DNA of 36,929 nt from assembly GCA_947449135.1 (NCBI GenBank), contig CANFQO010000028.1:1-36929 (forward strand), in the 5' to 3' direction. Source of the DNA: Planctomycetaceae bacterium. GTDB lineage: Bacteria > Planctomycetota > Planctomycetia > Pirellulales > UBA1268. This document shows positions 23,945-32,540 of the stretch, piece after piece. Numbering within the stretch: position 1 is the first letter of the stretch; the number at the start of each line of letters is the position of its first letter. Made by a program: the position numbers and the translations under genes. The notes beneath the pieces are model-generated. The model saw nothing but the letters and a program-made list of their open reading frames with translations. It was not told the origin of the DNA and did not search any database.

Positions 23945-24621
23945 GCGTCACGCCGTGGCTGGTGAAGTTCCACGTTCTGCACCGACTCGATCCCTCTCAG
24001 TTCGGCAATCACTGCGGAGAGCTTTGAATCCCGCGGGAGTCGTAGCCTGTAGGTGAGGCTCAAGAACGCGCCCTTCTTGGCAGTCCCTCCTCCGACAATA
24101 TCCGCTTCCGGGTCAAGTCGCAGAATCGCCTGTCGCAGCAGCGACTCTGCTTCAGGAGACCAGCCGAGACGAATGTCGAGATCGTAGGTTCGCCTCCTCG
24201 TGGTAGTGCGATGGGGTGGCGGATCCCGAAGCAGCCAGGCCGCACAGCCAACCACGATGGTGCCCACCACGGCGACGGCCGGCTGCCCGGCGCCGATGGC
24301 CATGCCATCGACCACGGCAAAGATCACGAAAGCGGTGTCACGCGTGTCCTGCACGGCCGTTCGAAAGCGGACAATCGAGAGGGCGCCCACGAGGCTGAAT
24401 GCCAGCGCAACGTTCGTGCCGATCACCTGCGTGACCATCGCGATCAGCACGCACAGCAACGCCAGCGTGCCGGGGAAGGAATGCGACACGCGAGCCATGT
24501 CGCGGGTGCCACGGTGGATCGCGCCCACCAGACCACCGAAGAACGCGGCCAAGATGAGCCTAATCACCAGCACTTGCCAGCTGACGCCCGAATCGGTCAT
24601 AGGAGAGAGCCAATCGGGCAT
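23941..24621 (-). CDS. DUF4956 membrane protein
   Basis: A 226-residue protein with four or five membrane helices in the first 130 residues, including the family block ALAFSLVGALSIVRFRTAVQ and DTRDTAFVIFAV. A cytoplasmic ferredoxin-like C-terminal domain follows. This is the DUF4956 pattern, typically encoded with CotH kinases and VTC/polyphosphate-polymerase proteins. The ATG at 24621, with GGAGG nine bases upstream, is preferred over a TTG at 24657. It forms an overlapping two-gene operon with the CotH gene. Confidence 0.88.
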   Translation of the reverse strand: MPDWLSPMTDSGVSWQVLVIRLILAAFFGGLVGAIHRGTRDMARVSHSFPGTLALLCVLIAMVTQVIGTNVALAFSLVGALSIVRFRTAVQDTRDTAFVIFAVVDGMAIGAGQPAVAVVGTIVVGCAAWLLRDPPPHRTTTRRRTYDLDIRLGWSPEAESLLRQAILRLDPEADIVGGGTAKKGAFLSLTYRLRLPRDSKLSAVIAELRGIESVQNVELHQPRRDA

Positions 24622-24742
24622 GTAAACAGACCTCCAGCCGAAGACAGCAGCCACCAAATCGTTGACCCAGGACAGTAGCAGAACTTATAATCAACCACTG
24701 TGTTTCACGCCAATCGGCGACTCCCCAGCAGGCGCCCGCACG

Positions 24743-25666
24743 ATGTGGGGTTTATCGATGATTCAGCAGCGGCAGCGGGCGGCATTTACGCTGGTGGAAC
24801 TGCTCGTCGTGATCGCGATCATCGGCGGGCTGATCGGGCTGCTCCTGCCGGCGGTGCAGTCGGCGCGTGAATCGTCGCGAAACAACAGCTGTAAGAACCA
24901 GGTTCGGCAGACGGGGCTTGCGTTTCAGCGGCACCACGACGCCCTCTCATTCTTCCCGTCGGGGGGCAACGAGTGGTGGACGCCGCCGACCTATAGAGGA
25001 GGACAGCCCGCAACGGGGCGACAGCAGGATGCGAGTTGGGCGTTCCAGATCCTGCCCTACATCGAGGCAGACGCCATCTGGAAGGGCGTGGGCAGCGACG
25101 ACCAGAGCCGGTCGATCTCGGCGATCGCTGCAATGATTCCCACCTATTTCTGCCCGAGCCGCCGCGGGCCGCAGACGGTCAAATACACCTCGTCGACCGC
25201 GTACATCGCTCCGACGTATTCGCTCAGCGGCGAACTCACCCATGGCCTGATGGACTATGCCGGCTGTAATCTCGAGGGCACGGGCGTGCTCGTGCGCTCG
25301 GGGAGTGATCTGCTCATAGCGCCACGCCGGTTTAGTGATGTAGCCGACGGCAGCTCAAGCACGCTTGCCGTGGCCGAGAAGCGGTTGAACCTCCGGTATC
25401 TGGGGCAGAAGCAGCAGGACGACAACGAGGGCTACACCGCCGGCTGGGACGAAGACACCGTCCGGGACACCAGGAACACGCCCGAGCGCGACTATGTCGG
25501 CGATGACGACGGCGGCGACAAGTTTGGGTCGTCGCATCCCAGCACGTTCAATTCCGTCTTCGTGGACGGCTCCGTGCACGGACTGTCGTACGGCATCGAT
25601 GCCGCGGTCTTCAATGCGCTCGGCAATATCCGCGACGGCAAGGTTGTTTCCGGCGGTGAGTTTTAA
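24743..25666 (+). CDS. DUF1559 prepilin-like protein
   Basis: About 307 residues with prepilin N-terminus [18 protein letters not shown] and [14 protein letters not shown], then a DUF1559 domain including TYFCPSRRG and a C-terminal FGSSHPSTFNSVFVDGSVHG, the family H-P-x-x-x-N-x-x-x-x-D-G-S block. The residue before the FTLVE motif is Ala rather than Gly. Start is uncertain: ATG 24743 or ATG 24758; an open frame reaching 24662 is too long a leader. It is divergent from the DUF4956 gene. The second DUF1559 gene is at 6376; the two are not close in sequence. Confidence 0.9.
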   Translation: MWGLSMIQQRQRAAFTLVELLVVIAIIGGLIGLLLPAVQSARESSRNNSCKNQVRQTGLAFQRHHDALSFFPSGGNEWWTPPTYRGGQPATGRQQDASWAFQILPYIEADAIWKGVGSDDQSRSISAIAAMIPTYFCPSRRGPQTVKYTSSTAYIAPTYSLSGELTHGLMDYAGCNLEGTGVLVRSGSDLLIAPRRFSDVADGSSSTLAVAEKRLNLRYLGQKQQDDNEGYTAGWDEDTVRDTRNTPERDYVGDDDGGDKFGSSHPSTFNSVFVDGSVHGLSYGIDAAVFNALGNIRDGKVVSGGEF

Positions 25667-25712
25667 GGCAGTCTAGGGTGTGGGCTGTTGCGAGGCCCGA
25701 TGCCCAGAGCCA

Positions 25713-26783
25713 TCACTCAGGTCGACACTGCGGCGACAGCCCCGCGAGCATGTCCGTGGCAATGTCAATCGCCTCGGCAGGCGTGTTCGCGAACCGAACG
25801 AGCTGCGTTTCGTGGCTTTCCGGTGGACGAATCCAGGTATCGCGGTAGGCGAAGACCTTGCCATTGGAGGTGTCGCAGACCACATGCGGCAGCCCCATCA
25901 TCGTGCAGAGCAGGTGCGCGTGCAGCCGGTTGGTGATCACGACGCGGCCGCGGGCGAGGATGCGGCAGCCACGCAGTGTGCGGTCTTCAGCCAGCTGGTC
26001 CCAGAGCCATGGCATGTGCCGCCAGGCCAGACGTCGCCTGAGTGGGCACGGCTCGCCGCTGGCCGGCGGCTTGCCAACCCATTCCTTAAAAGATCTGGCG
26101 GCGGTGGTGAGCTGACGAGCCTCCTCGGCCGGCAGGACGCCGCCCTGCAGCGTCCAGTCACGCGAGATCCAGCCGTCGGGAAGTGGGGAAAGAACGGCCG
26201 ATGATTCCGCGTCGTTCCTCCAGAGCGCCATCACCGGCACGTCGGCCGTTCGATCGACGGCCGGCAGCTCCAGAGCCAGTGCGGCGTCGGGGCAGAGTGA
26301 GGTTGCCGTCGACGGGAAATGCTCCTGGGCCAGCGCGAGGCTCGCCTTATCGCGGACGAGGAGCGTGAAGTCGCGCCGGTAGGCCAGGAGCGAAGACATG
26401 TCATCGAGGGCCGCCGGTGATCGAAACCAGATGCTCTGCGGCAATTGAACGATCTTCCGGTCAGGGAAGTCTTCCAAGACTCGCAGCCGCAGTCCCTGCT
26501 CTCGGCCGTAGGCATCGCCAAAGTTTCCGCCCCCGAGCAGCAGGATCGGTCCCTCGGGCAGGGCCGTCCGCAGCCGACGGGGATCGTAGCTCCAGGGATC
26601 GCAGGCGTAGTCGACGACGACGCCCAACCGATCGAGAAGCATGCGTGTGCCCCACCAGATCGCCGAATCCCCCGTGTTCCAATGGTCGGGGTACATCACC
26701 AGGCCGCAGCGAGTGCCCCGTGGCAGCAGGCTGGCCACGGTGTTTGTCAGGATGCGTGTCGCTTCGGCATGCATGGAATTCAT
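25713..26783 (-). CDS. Polysaccharide pyruvyl transferase family protein
   Basis: A 356-residue protein with the pyruvyl-transferase signature. It has an N-terminal LVMYPDHWNTGDSAIWWGT, then ILLLGGGNFGDAYG, a VRDKASLALAQ segment, and the C-terminal VVITNRLHAHLLCTMMGLP followed by DTSNGKVFAYRDTW. These enzymes transfer pyruvate from phosphoenolpyruvate onto a sugar as a ketal, adding negative charge to a surface glycan. It is the last gene of the minus-strand series running from 30819. The start may also be the ATG three codons further in. Confidence 0.92.
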   Translation of the reverse strand: MNSMHAEATRILTNTVASLLPRGTRCGLVMYPDHWNTGDSAIWWGTRMLLDRLGVVVDYACDPWSYDPRRLRTALPEGPILLLGGGNFGDAYGREQGLRLRVLEDFPDRKIVQLPQSIWFRSPAALDDMSSLLAYRRDFTLLVRDKASLALAQEHFPSTATSLCPDAALALELPAVDRTADVPVMALWRNDAESSAVLSPLPDGWISRDWTLQGGVLPAEEARQLTTAARSFKEWVGKPPASGEPCPLRRRLAWRHMPWLWDQLAEDRTLRGCRILARGRVVITNRLHAHLLCTMMGLPHVVCDTSNGKVFAYRDTWIRPPESHETQLVRFANTPAEAIDIATDMLAGLSPQCRPE

Positions 26784-26890
26784 CGCGTCTTCATGTCGCC
26801 GCAGGCGGTCCTAGAGTCACTGGGGGCAGATGCTCGGGAAAGCTACAGAATACCCTCCCGTGCTACCGTGCTTATCGGGAGCCTGACGCG

Positions 26891-27715
26891 TCAATGCAGC
26901 CCGGCGTCTGCGGGCGAACGGATCTCGGGAAAAAATCGCTGCATGAGAGGCCCGCAATGCGTGTTCACCTGCTCCTGCAGGTGCGCGACCGGGATCTCTT
27001 GCACGATACGTTGCTTACTGGGATTGCGATACTCGTGGATGCCGCCCGTTGCGATCTGCGCAGGGCCAAACCCACCGAAGGCCGCAATCTCGAGGGCACG
27101 GTCTGCAATCTGGTCGGTACGGACGATCAACAGCCGATCAGCGGGCACCGACGCAATCGCCTTCGACACATGGGCGGTCCAGTACGATAGGTATCCGGCC
27201 AGCGTGTAGAGACCCTTCTCTTCGAGGATCTGTTCTGCTGTCGGGTAGGAGAACTGCCCCCTCTGAAATCGCCAGTCCGCAAACGCTCTCCAGGCGGCCG
27301 TCGGTGGGATCCGTAGGTAGTGGTTGAGCAGGGAGTCGAGCCACGAATAGCAGTCGCGAATCGTGAGGACGAACCGTGAGTCGGGGCTCACGTGCAGCAG
27401 CAGGTCGACGAGGAAAATGTTGAAGTTTGCGACATCGACCGACAGTGCCAGCCTCCGGTCGCGGTCGAGCACGAGCGTCTGCAGGGATCGCCAATCGCTC
27501 CGCCCTCCGGCGTAGTCGAGCACCGCGTGAATGACGGGCTCCGGCTCCGGCTCATGGGCGGTGGGGACTCCAGTGAAGAGGCTGGCCAGAGCGCTCGTGC
27601 CGCTCTTGCCTGTGCCGATGCCGTAGAGCCTCGGTCTCGCCGCCACCGGCGTCGGCCATGTAGCCGCCAAGCGTCGGCTGGCGGCTATCTCTTCGGGAGT
27701 GAGGCCGATTCTCAA
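26891..27715 (-). CDS. Sulfotransferase family protein (A)
   Basis: About 274 residues. The 5'-phosphosulfate loop is YGIGTGKSGTSALASLF (about 31-47), and RFVLTIRDCYSWLDSLL is the 3'-phosphate-binding block with Arg and Ser, the PAPS-binding pattern. It should move sulfate from PAPS to a hydroxyl on a glycan or other acceptor in the cytoplasm. The frame is open to a TTG at 27796 inside the upstream gene. The TTG at 27715, five bases after that gene's stop with GGTGAT before it, seems a better start, but neither is ATG. It is distinct in sequence from the other three sulfotransferases here. Confidence 0.82.
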   Translation of the reverse strand: MRIGLTPEEIAASRRLAATWPTPVAARPRLYGIGTGKSGTSALASLFTGVPTAHEPEPEPVIHAVLDYAGGRSDWRSLQTLVLDRDRRLALSVDVANFNIFLVDLLLHVSPDSRFVLTIRDCYSWLDSLLNHYLRIPPTAAWRAFADWRFQRGQFSYPTAEQILEEKGLYTLAGYLSYWTAHVSKAIASVPADRLLIVRTDQIADRALEIAAFGGFGPAQIATGGIHEYRNPSKQRIVQEIPVAHLQEQVNTHCGPLMQRFFPEIRSPADAGLH

Positions 27716-27719
27716 GAGA

Positions 27720-28859
27720 TCACCGTGACCGGTCTTGATGGCTGCTTTGCCGCGACAGGCATTCGTCGATGACCGAAACCACGTCGGCCCGTCCAAGATT
27801 GTTGGCGCGATCCCGCATCTTCCGATACATCCGCTTCACTGGCTCGCGATCCGACCAGAGGTCGCGGAGGGTGGCCATGGAGAACTCGCCGGCCGGAAAG
27901 GTACGGGCGCGCTCGCGGGCCCCTGCCATGTCAAGCGCGAGTAGCGTCCGGAAGCACTTTTCGCAGGCACCGCAGTTTCGCTCTGAGGCATCCCGCCAGC
28001 AGACGTGGAGGTGATTGATCGCCACGTCGGACGATGCGAGGAACTCGATCTTGCGCAGCCGGTCGCTGCCCGCCCCGTAGTGCCACACCCGCGTGGCTGA
28101 GGTCGAGCACAGCGGGTCGGTCAGGCACGTCGATCCCCACGGATCGAACTCGTCGTAGGCAACGGCGGCGGAGAGGAGCAACGTGTCCCACCGGTGCCCC
28201 AGAAGAAGACCGCTGGCGGCCACGGCAGGGCCGTGCACTATCGGGCCCCAGGTGTTTTTTCGCAGGCTGAGGCCCGTGTCGCGGAAGTTGGTAGCGAGTG
28301 TGATGAGCGTTTTGCCCGTTTCCTGTGCGACCGATTCGAGCGCCGCGCGCTTATGATCGAGCGAGCCCCGATTCCCAAGGGGAATGTCGTAGCCCTCGAC
28401 GTAGATCAGGTCGTCGATCGGCCGAAGATTCCACTCCGGATGCAGGCGTGCCATCTCGTCGTGGTGCAGCAGCGAAAAAAAGGAGTCGACGCCCGCGGTG
28501 AAAAACAGGCCCGTCCGCGATCCCTGCGGCTCGGACTCACCTGCCGGGTCGGCCGTCACTCGCACGGGGCTCTTGCCCGGACGCCAGCAGGCCCACACCT
28601 CCATCAATTCATGTGCGTTTCGCAGTAGTTCGGCGTCGACGGGCCCTTCGAGGACGAGATCCTCGCCGGTCTCGAAAGCGTGCGGCAGGAGCCAGAGGAG
28701 CCAGGCGTCGAGGCGTTGGGTTGCGTCGGCCGCGAACGCCTCCGGGACGTCGACCCACAGCACCTCGTCGTCGGCGCTGCCGGCCCCGGTGATACGTCCG
28801 GAAAGTCTCACGTGTCCAGGCTGCAGCCCAGCGTCGCGGGGCAGCGTCGTCAATCGCAT
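27720..28859 (-). CDS. PP-loop ATPase-like protein (QueC/Asn-synthetase-like fold)
   Basis: A 379-residue protein with a PP-loop variant TAGVDS (121-126; the usual form is SGGxDS) after a beta-rich 115-residue N-terminal domain. The middle has IYVEGYDIPLG and the TNFRD region expected of a HUP-type nucleotide fold. A Cys cluster follows (Cys287 in HVCW, then Cys296, 299 and 302 in CGACEKC), resembling the zinc site of QueC-type enzymes. Members adenylate a carboxylate or similar group using ATP. It sits 34 bases after one sulfotransferase and directly before another, so it belongs to this operon. Substrate unknown. Confidence 0.8.
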   Translation of the reverse strand: MRLTTLPRDAGLQPGHVRLSGRITGAGSADDEVLWVDVPEAFAADATQRLDAWLLWLLPHAFETGEDLVLEGPVDAELLRNAHELMEVWACWRPGKSPVRVTADPAGESEPQGSRTGLFFTAGVDSFFSLLHHDEMARLHPEWNLRPIDDLIYVEGYDIPLGNRGSLDHKRAALESVAQETGKTLITLATNFRDTGLSLRKNTWGPIVHGPAVAASGLLLGHRWDTLLLSAAVAYDEFDPWGSTCLTDPLCSTSATRVWHYGAGSDRLRKIEFLASSDVAINHLHVCWRDASERNCGACEKCFRTLLALDMAGARERARTFPAGEFSMATLRDLWSDREPVKRMYRKMRDRANNLGRADVVSVIDECLSRQSSHQDRSR

Positions 28860-28893
28860 GGTGGTGCCTGACCGAATCTCAGGGGAATGCAGG

Positions 28894-29577
28894 CTAGAAA
28901 CGAAGTGAAGGATCGTAGCCGAACAGCTCGAAATCCTTCACGTGGAGCTTGTGCAGGTAGTCGTAGTCGGCCTCGCCGGAGAGAAACTCTGCATGTCGGG
29001 TCCGCACCGTCGATGCGTTGTGCCTCTCGAATGGCTCCAGGTTGATGCCGATACGATGGGAAATCGTCCTCCTCGCCGCATCCAGATTCTCGAAACGTCC
29101 CACGAAATCGACGATGCAGCGGCCGTCGTCGTCGCAGCTCCACTCGACCTGCGGTCGGCCACCCAGCGACTTACGGAACTGCTCGTGACGGATGAACCCC
29201 GAAAAACCCCGCGACTCGCGGAAAGCGGTCGCCACTGGCCACGACCATTCAGTCGCGTCTGGCGGGGCGTTCCGGAGCGTCTTGTGGAGCCACGTGTAGA
29301 GCGACACGATGCGGTCGTAGGGATGCCTGACCAAGGTAAAAGTGAAATAGGATGACCAAACGTCAGCCCCTACCATGGCGCGAATCTCGCTGGCGGTCGA
29401 GTGCTTGTGCAGGCCGAAGCGTTCCCTGAAGGCGGGCTGAATCTGCTCGCCGAACCGCGTTCCGCCGATGGCGACGTCGTTCCATCGCAAGCATGGATCA
29501 ATCGCCGCCGATACGCTCGTCCCGGCCGTCTTCATGACGTGGACGAAGATGAACTTGTGGCTGTTGGATATGATCAT
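28894..29577 (-). CDS. Sulfotransferase family 2 protein (B)
   Basis: A 227-residue protein close to the carbohydrate (heparan/chondroitin-type) sulfotransferase-2 family. KFIFVHVMKTAGTSV (8-22) is the 5'-phosphosulfate loop and TLVRHPYDRIVSLYTW (81-96) the 3'-phosphate block; GRFENLDAARR is the usual C-terminal feature. The eukaryotic counterparts act on polysaccharide chains, so an acidic glycan acceptor is likely (inference). It lies 34 bases before the PP-loop gene and 81 bases after the glycosyltransferase gene on the same strand. Confidence 0.9.
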   Translation of the reverse strand: MIISNSHKFIFVHVMKTAGTSVSAAIDPCLRWNDVAIGGTRFGEQIQPAFRERFGLHKHSTASEIRAMVGADVWSSYFTFTLVRHPYDRIVSLYTWLHKTLRNAPPDATEWSWPVATAFRESRGFSGFIRHEQFRKSLGGRPQVEWSCDDDGRCIVDFVGRFENLDAARRTISHRIGINLEPFERHNASTVRTRHAEFLSGEADYDYLHKLHVKDFELFGYDPSLRF

Positions 29578-29658
29578 CGCCGCTCATAGTCTGGGAGGCT
29601 TCCATGCTACCACCGGCAGCGGACGGAATCGTCGGCTGCCGGACGGTCCTGCCGTCCC

Positions 29659-30819
29659 TTAGCCTGCCGCCAGGATCGCGTCGATCAGGGGGGGCAGCAC
29701 GCGGCGGGAGTCGAAGTGGTTCTCCGCGATCTCCCGGGCCTGGCGGCAGTGCCGTGGGTAGTCGGCGTTGATGGCGTCGATGGCAGCCAGAATGTCGTCG
29801 GTGGTGGCGAAGCCAAAGAGTCCCGCTCCGGTCGGCAGCCGCGACCCAAAGCCGGTGTCATGGGCGATCACGGGCCGGCCCGAGGCCAGGTAGCAGACAC
29901 TCCGGTCGCTGAACCAGCCGCATCGCGAGAGCACGTAGCCGCTCTTGGCGATCGCGAGTTCAGCCTTTGAGCCCTGCACGAACCGCTGGTAGTCGGCCGG
30001 CGTGCCACAGTGCTCGGCGGGATTAAGCAGCTGCCAGCCGGCATCGCGAAGGGCCGCCAGATCGTTGACCTCGTCGGGATGGATTGCGAGCGACGGCAGG
30101 CACTTTTCTGTGGTGAGCGTCGGCATCGCCATCAGCTCCCGCCAGGCGTGGGCCTTCTGGCCGTGGAAGATCCCGTCGTGCGTCACCGAGCCGTAGCTCC
30201 GCCAGTGGGCCACGGTGGTGAGGCCGTTGTGCACGATCTCGGTCGCCACGGGCCAGCGATCCAGCACGACCGGCTGCGGCGTGACGATCCATTGGCGGCC
30301 GCAGGTGGGCACGGTGCAGCCGGGGTGGCCGATGTTCCAGGCGATCGTGGCAAAGTGGGAATGCCTGTCGAAGCCCATGTCGATTCCCTGCGCCTGCCAC
30401 ATCTGGTTGAAGGCTGGATCGAGGTCGAGGAACACCCGCCGGGGCACCGGATCGGTCAGGGCTGGGTCACGGAGCATGCCCGAAATGTTGAGCAGGATGT
30501 CGGCGCGACCGGCGCGGCGAGCCAGTTCGTCGTGTGGCACTTCGACCGTCGCCGTGCTGCCCGACCGCACGAGGGCGGCAGAGCCCTCCAGGCCGAAATC
30601 GGCGACGAGCCGGCGGAAATACGCCGCCGCATCCGACGCCGCAAAGGCTGCGTCTGTCTGCTCGACCGGCACGTTTACAGGCTCGACGAGCGTGACTTCG
30701 TGCCCGAGCGCCCGCAGGCCGAGCACGTATTGCAGCACGGCACACGCCGCGCCTCCCTGGCCGGGCTGACCGGCGACCATCCCGGCGATCAGGATCGAGA
30801 TTCGGTCTGTCGTGCCCAT
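29659..30819 (-). CDS. GT-B-like glycosyltransferase, paralogue 1
   Basis: A 386-residue protein of a glycosyltransferase-like family that occurs three times in this window. The N-terminus has ISILIAGMVAGQPGQGGA and GLRALGHEVTLVEP, a GT-B donor-domain look. The middle has FATIAWNIGHPGCTVPTCG. The C-terminal domain has GWFSDRSVCYLASGRPVIAHD (near residues 295-315), then YPRHCRQAREIAENHFDS. The Asp-Arg-Ser-x-x-Tyr-Leu-Ala block with nearby Gly/Pro/Val fits a nucleotide-sugar site. It heads the minus-strand operon and is divergent from the sulfatase. Donor sugar unknown. Confidence 0.82.
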   Translation of the reverse strand: MGTTDRISILIAGMVAGQPGQGGAACAVLQYVLGLRALGHEVTLVEPVNVPVEQTDAAFAASDAAAYFRRLVADFGLEGSAALVRSGSTATVEVPHDELARRAGRADILLNISGMLRDPALTDPVPRRVFLDLDPAFNQMWQAQGIDMGFDRHSHFATIAWNIGHPGCTVPTCGRQWIVTPQPVVLDRWPVATEIVHNGLTTVAHWRSYGSVTHDGIFHGQKAHAWRELMAMPTLTTEKCLPSLAIHPDEVNDLAALRDAGWQLLNPAEHCGTPADYQRFVQGSKAELAIAKSGYVLSRCGWFSDRSVCYLASGRPVIAHDTGFGSRLPTGAGLFGFATTDDILAAIDAINADYPRHCRQAREIAENHFDSRRVLPPLIDAILAAG

Positions 30820-31070
30820 GATGTCAGGCTGGATGGCCTGATCCGCAAAACGTGAAGTGCCTCGACATCATAATCGTTGGGCAGGCATAAAAACGGCGAA
30901 AAGATCGGCCATTCGTGGCCTGCTGAAGTGGAACTATAGATGCATATTACAGCATTGTCGAAGCTACGGCGTGCGCAGTAGATTGTGTTTTGCGAAGGCG
31001 TTTGCCACCCTATTGCCTGCAAAGCCCACGGAAACCGCGACCTTGTGACAGCTTTCTTTCCGTGAACCAA

Positions 31071-32522
31071 ATGACACGATACGCATCGCTGGTTGCCATC
31101 CTGCTCTTGTCGTCGCTGCCATCCCCGCGGGCCACCGGGGCACAGGCTGACAGGCCCAACGTCCTTGTCATATTGTCCGACGACCACAGCGCGGCACACG
31201 TCGGTTGTTATGGTAATCCTGACATCAAAACGCCGAATCTGAATGCGTTCGCCGCCAGTGGTTTGCGGTGCGACAGAGCCGACGTCACCTGTCCCCAGTG
31301 CGTGCCGTCGCGGGCCAGCATCCTCACGGGGCGGTCGCCGGTGTCGATCGGCATGACGCGGTTTTCAGCCCCGTTGCCCCGCGACGTGCGAACGTTTCCC
31401 GAGCTTTTGCGGGTGGCAGGCTGGTTTACCGGAGTGGCTGGCCGCACGTACCATTTGGACGGCTCGCCTAATTCACCGGAGTCACGTGCCGTATTCGAAA
31501 AGCATGGGATGGTCACGTTCGTCGACCGCTTCGACTTTGTGAAGAAGGCTGGCGACAACGCCACGTCGTTGACTCAGTTCCGCGAATTCCTGGACCTGAA
31601 GCCACGGGAAAAGCCATTCTTCCTTCAGCTTTGCTCCGCCGACCCTCACCGGCCGCTTGCCGAGTGCGGCCCGGAGAAACATGATCCGTCCGCAATCACG
31701 TTGCCGGCGCACTACCCCGACACGCCGCTCGTGCGGGAAGACTTTGCGAGGTACTATGACGAAGTCTCGCATCTCGATGTCTTCTTTGGCGATGTCGTGG
31801 CCGAGTTGGAAAGACGGGGCTTGGCCCAGAACACCATCGTAGTCTTCATGGGAGACAACGGTGCCTCGCAGTTGCGCGGCAAGGGCACGCTCTACGAGTT
31901 TGGCATTCGCGTGCCGTTGCTGATCCGGTGGCCGGCGAAGATCAAGCCCGGCTCCGTCGCCGCCGAACTGATCAGTGGCGAGGACATCGCGCCGACAGTG
32001 CTGGAAGCAGCCGGCATTCCCGTGCCGCCCGATATGACTGGCAAGAGCTTCGTGAAGCTCTTGCATGGCGATGCGCACGAGCACCGGGAGTATGTCTTCG
32101 CCGAACGCGGCGCGCACGCCAGCAGTCTGCCGAACGGCAGTGCGTCGTTTGACCTGGGCCGCGTTGTTGTATCGCCGACTCACAAGCTCATTTACAACGT
32201 GACTTGGCAGTTGCCTTATCAGCCTGTCGACTTTAAGGGAGACCATTTTTGGACCGAACTGAAGCAACTCCACAGGGATAAAAAGCTGGATGACAGGTGG
32301 GAAAGCCTCTATTTCTCGCCCACGCGGGCCATGTTCGAACTGTACGACCTGCAGGCCGATCCAGCGGAGCTGAAAAATCTTGCTGGTACTCCTGCCGCGG
32401 CCGTGGTCGAGGGCAAGCTGAAGGCCGCGTTGCAGGAGTGGATGATTCTTGAACGAGACTTCGTGCCCCTGCCAGTCGCACCGGAAGCCATGGCCGGTCA
32501 GGGTGACGAGGGCAAGGGCTAG
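31071..32522 (+). CDS. Type I sulfatase, exported
   Basis: A 483-residue alkaline-phosphatase-superfamily sulfatase with signal peptide (MTRYASLVAILLLSSLPSP, then ATGAQA). Metal ligands LSDDHS (Asp37, Asp38) and GDNG (Asp262, Asn263) are present, and CVPSR (77-81) gives the Cys that is oxidised to formylglycine. The C-terminal YDLQADPAELKNLAG is typical. It resembles heparan-N-sulfatase-like planctomycete enzymes and cleaves sulfate esters or sulfamates outside the cytoplasm. Sitting divergently among four sulfotransferases, it may trim the same glycan. A formylglycine-generating enzyme is not in the window. The start could also be a GTG at 31062. Confidence 0.93.
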   Translation: MTRYASLVAILLLSSLPSPRATGAQADRPNVLVILSDDHSAAHVGCYGNPDIKTPNLNAFAASGLRCDRADVTCPQCVPSRASILTGRSPVSIGMTRFSAPLPRDVRTFPELLRVAGWFTGVAGRTYHLDGSPNSPESRAVFEKHGMVTFVDRFDFVKKAGDNATSLTQFREFLDLKPREKPFFLQLCSADPHRPLAECGPEKHDPSAITLPAHYPDTPLVREDFARYYDEVSHLDVFFGDVVAELERRGLAQNTIVVFMGDNGASQLRGKGTLYEFGIRVPLLIRWPAKIKPGSVAAELISGEDIAPTVLEAAGIPVPPDMTGKSFVKLLHGDAHEHREYVFAERGAHASSLPNGSASFDLGRVVVSPTHKLIYNVTWQLPYQPVDFKGDHFWTELKQLHRDKKLDDRWESLYFSPTRAMFELYDLQADPAELKNLAGTPAAAVVEGKLKAALQEWMILERDFVPLPVAPEAMAGQGDEGKG

Positions 32523-32540
32523 CCGGTAGTCGCCATTGGC

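Noticed and set aside
30955-30984. TTGTCG - 18 bases - TAGATT as a sulfatase promoter
   Set aside because: Only four of six matches in each box; too weak to call without transcript data.
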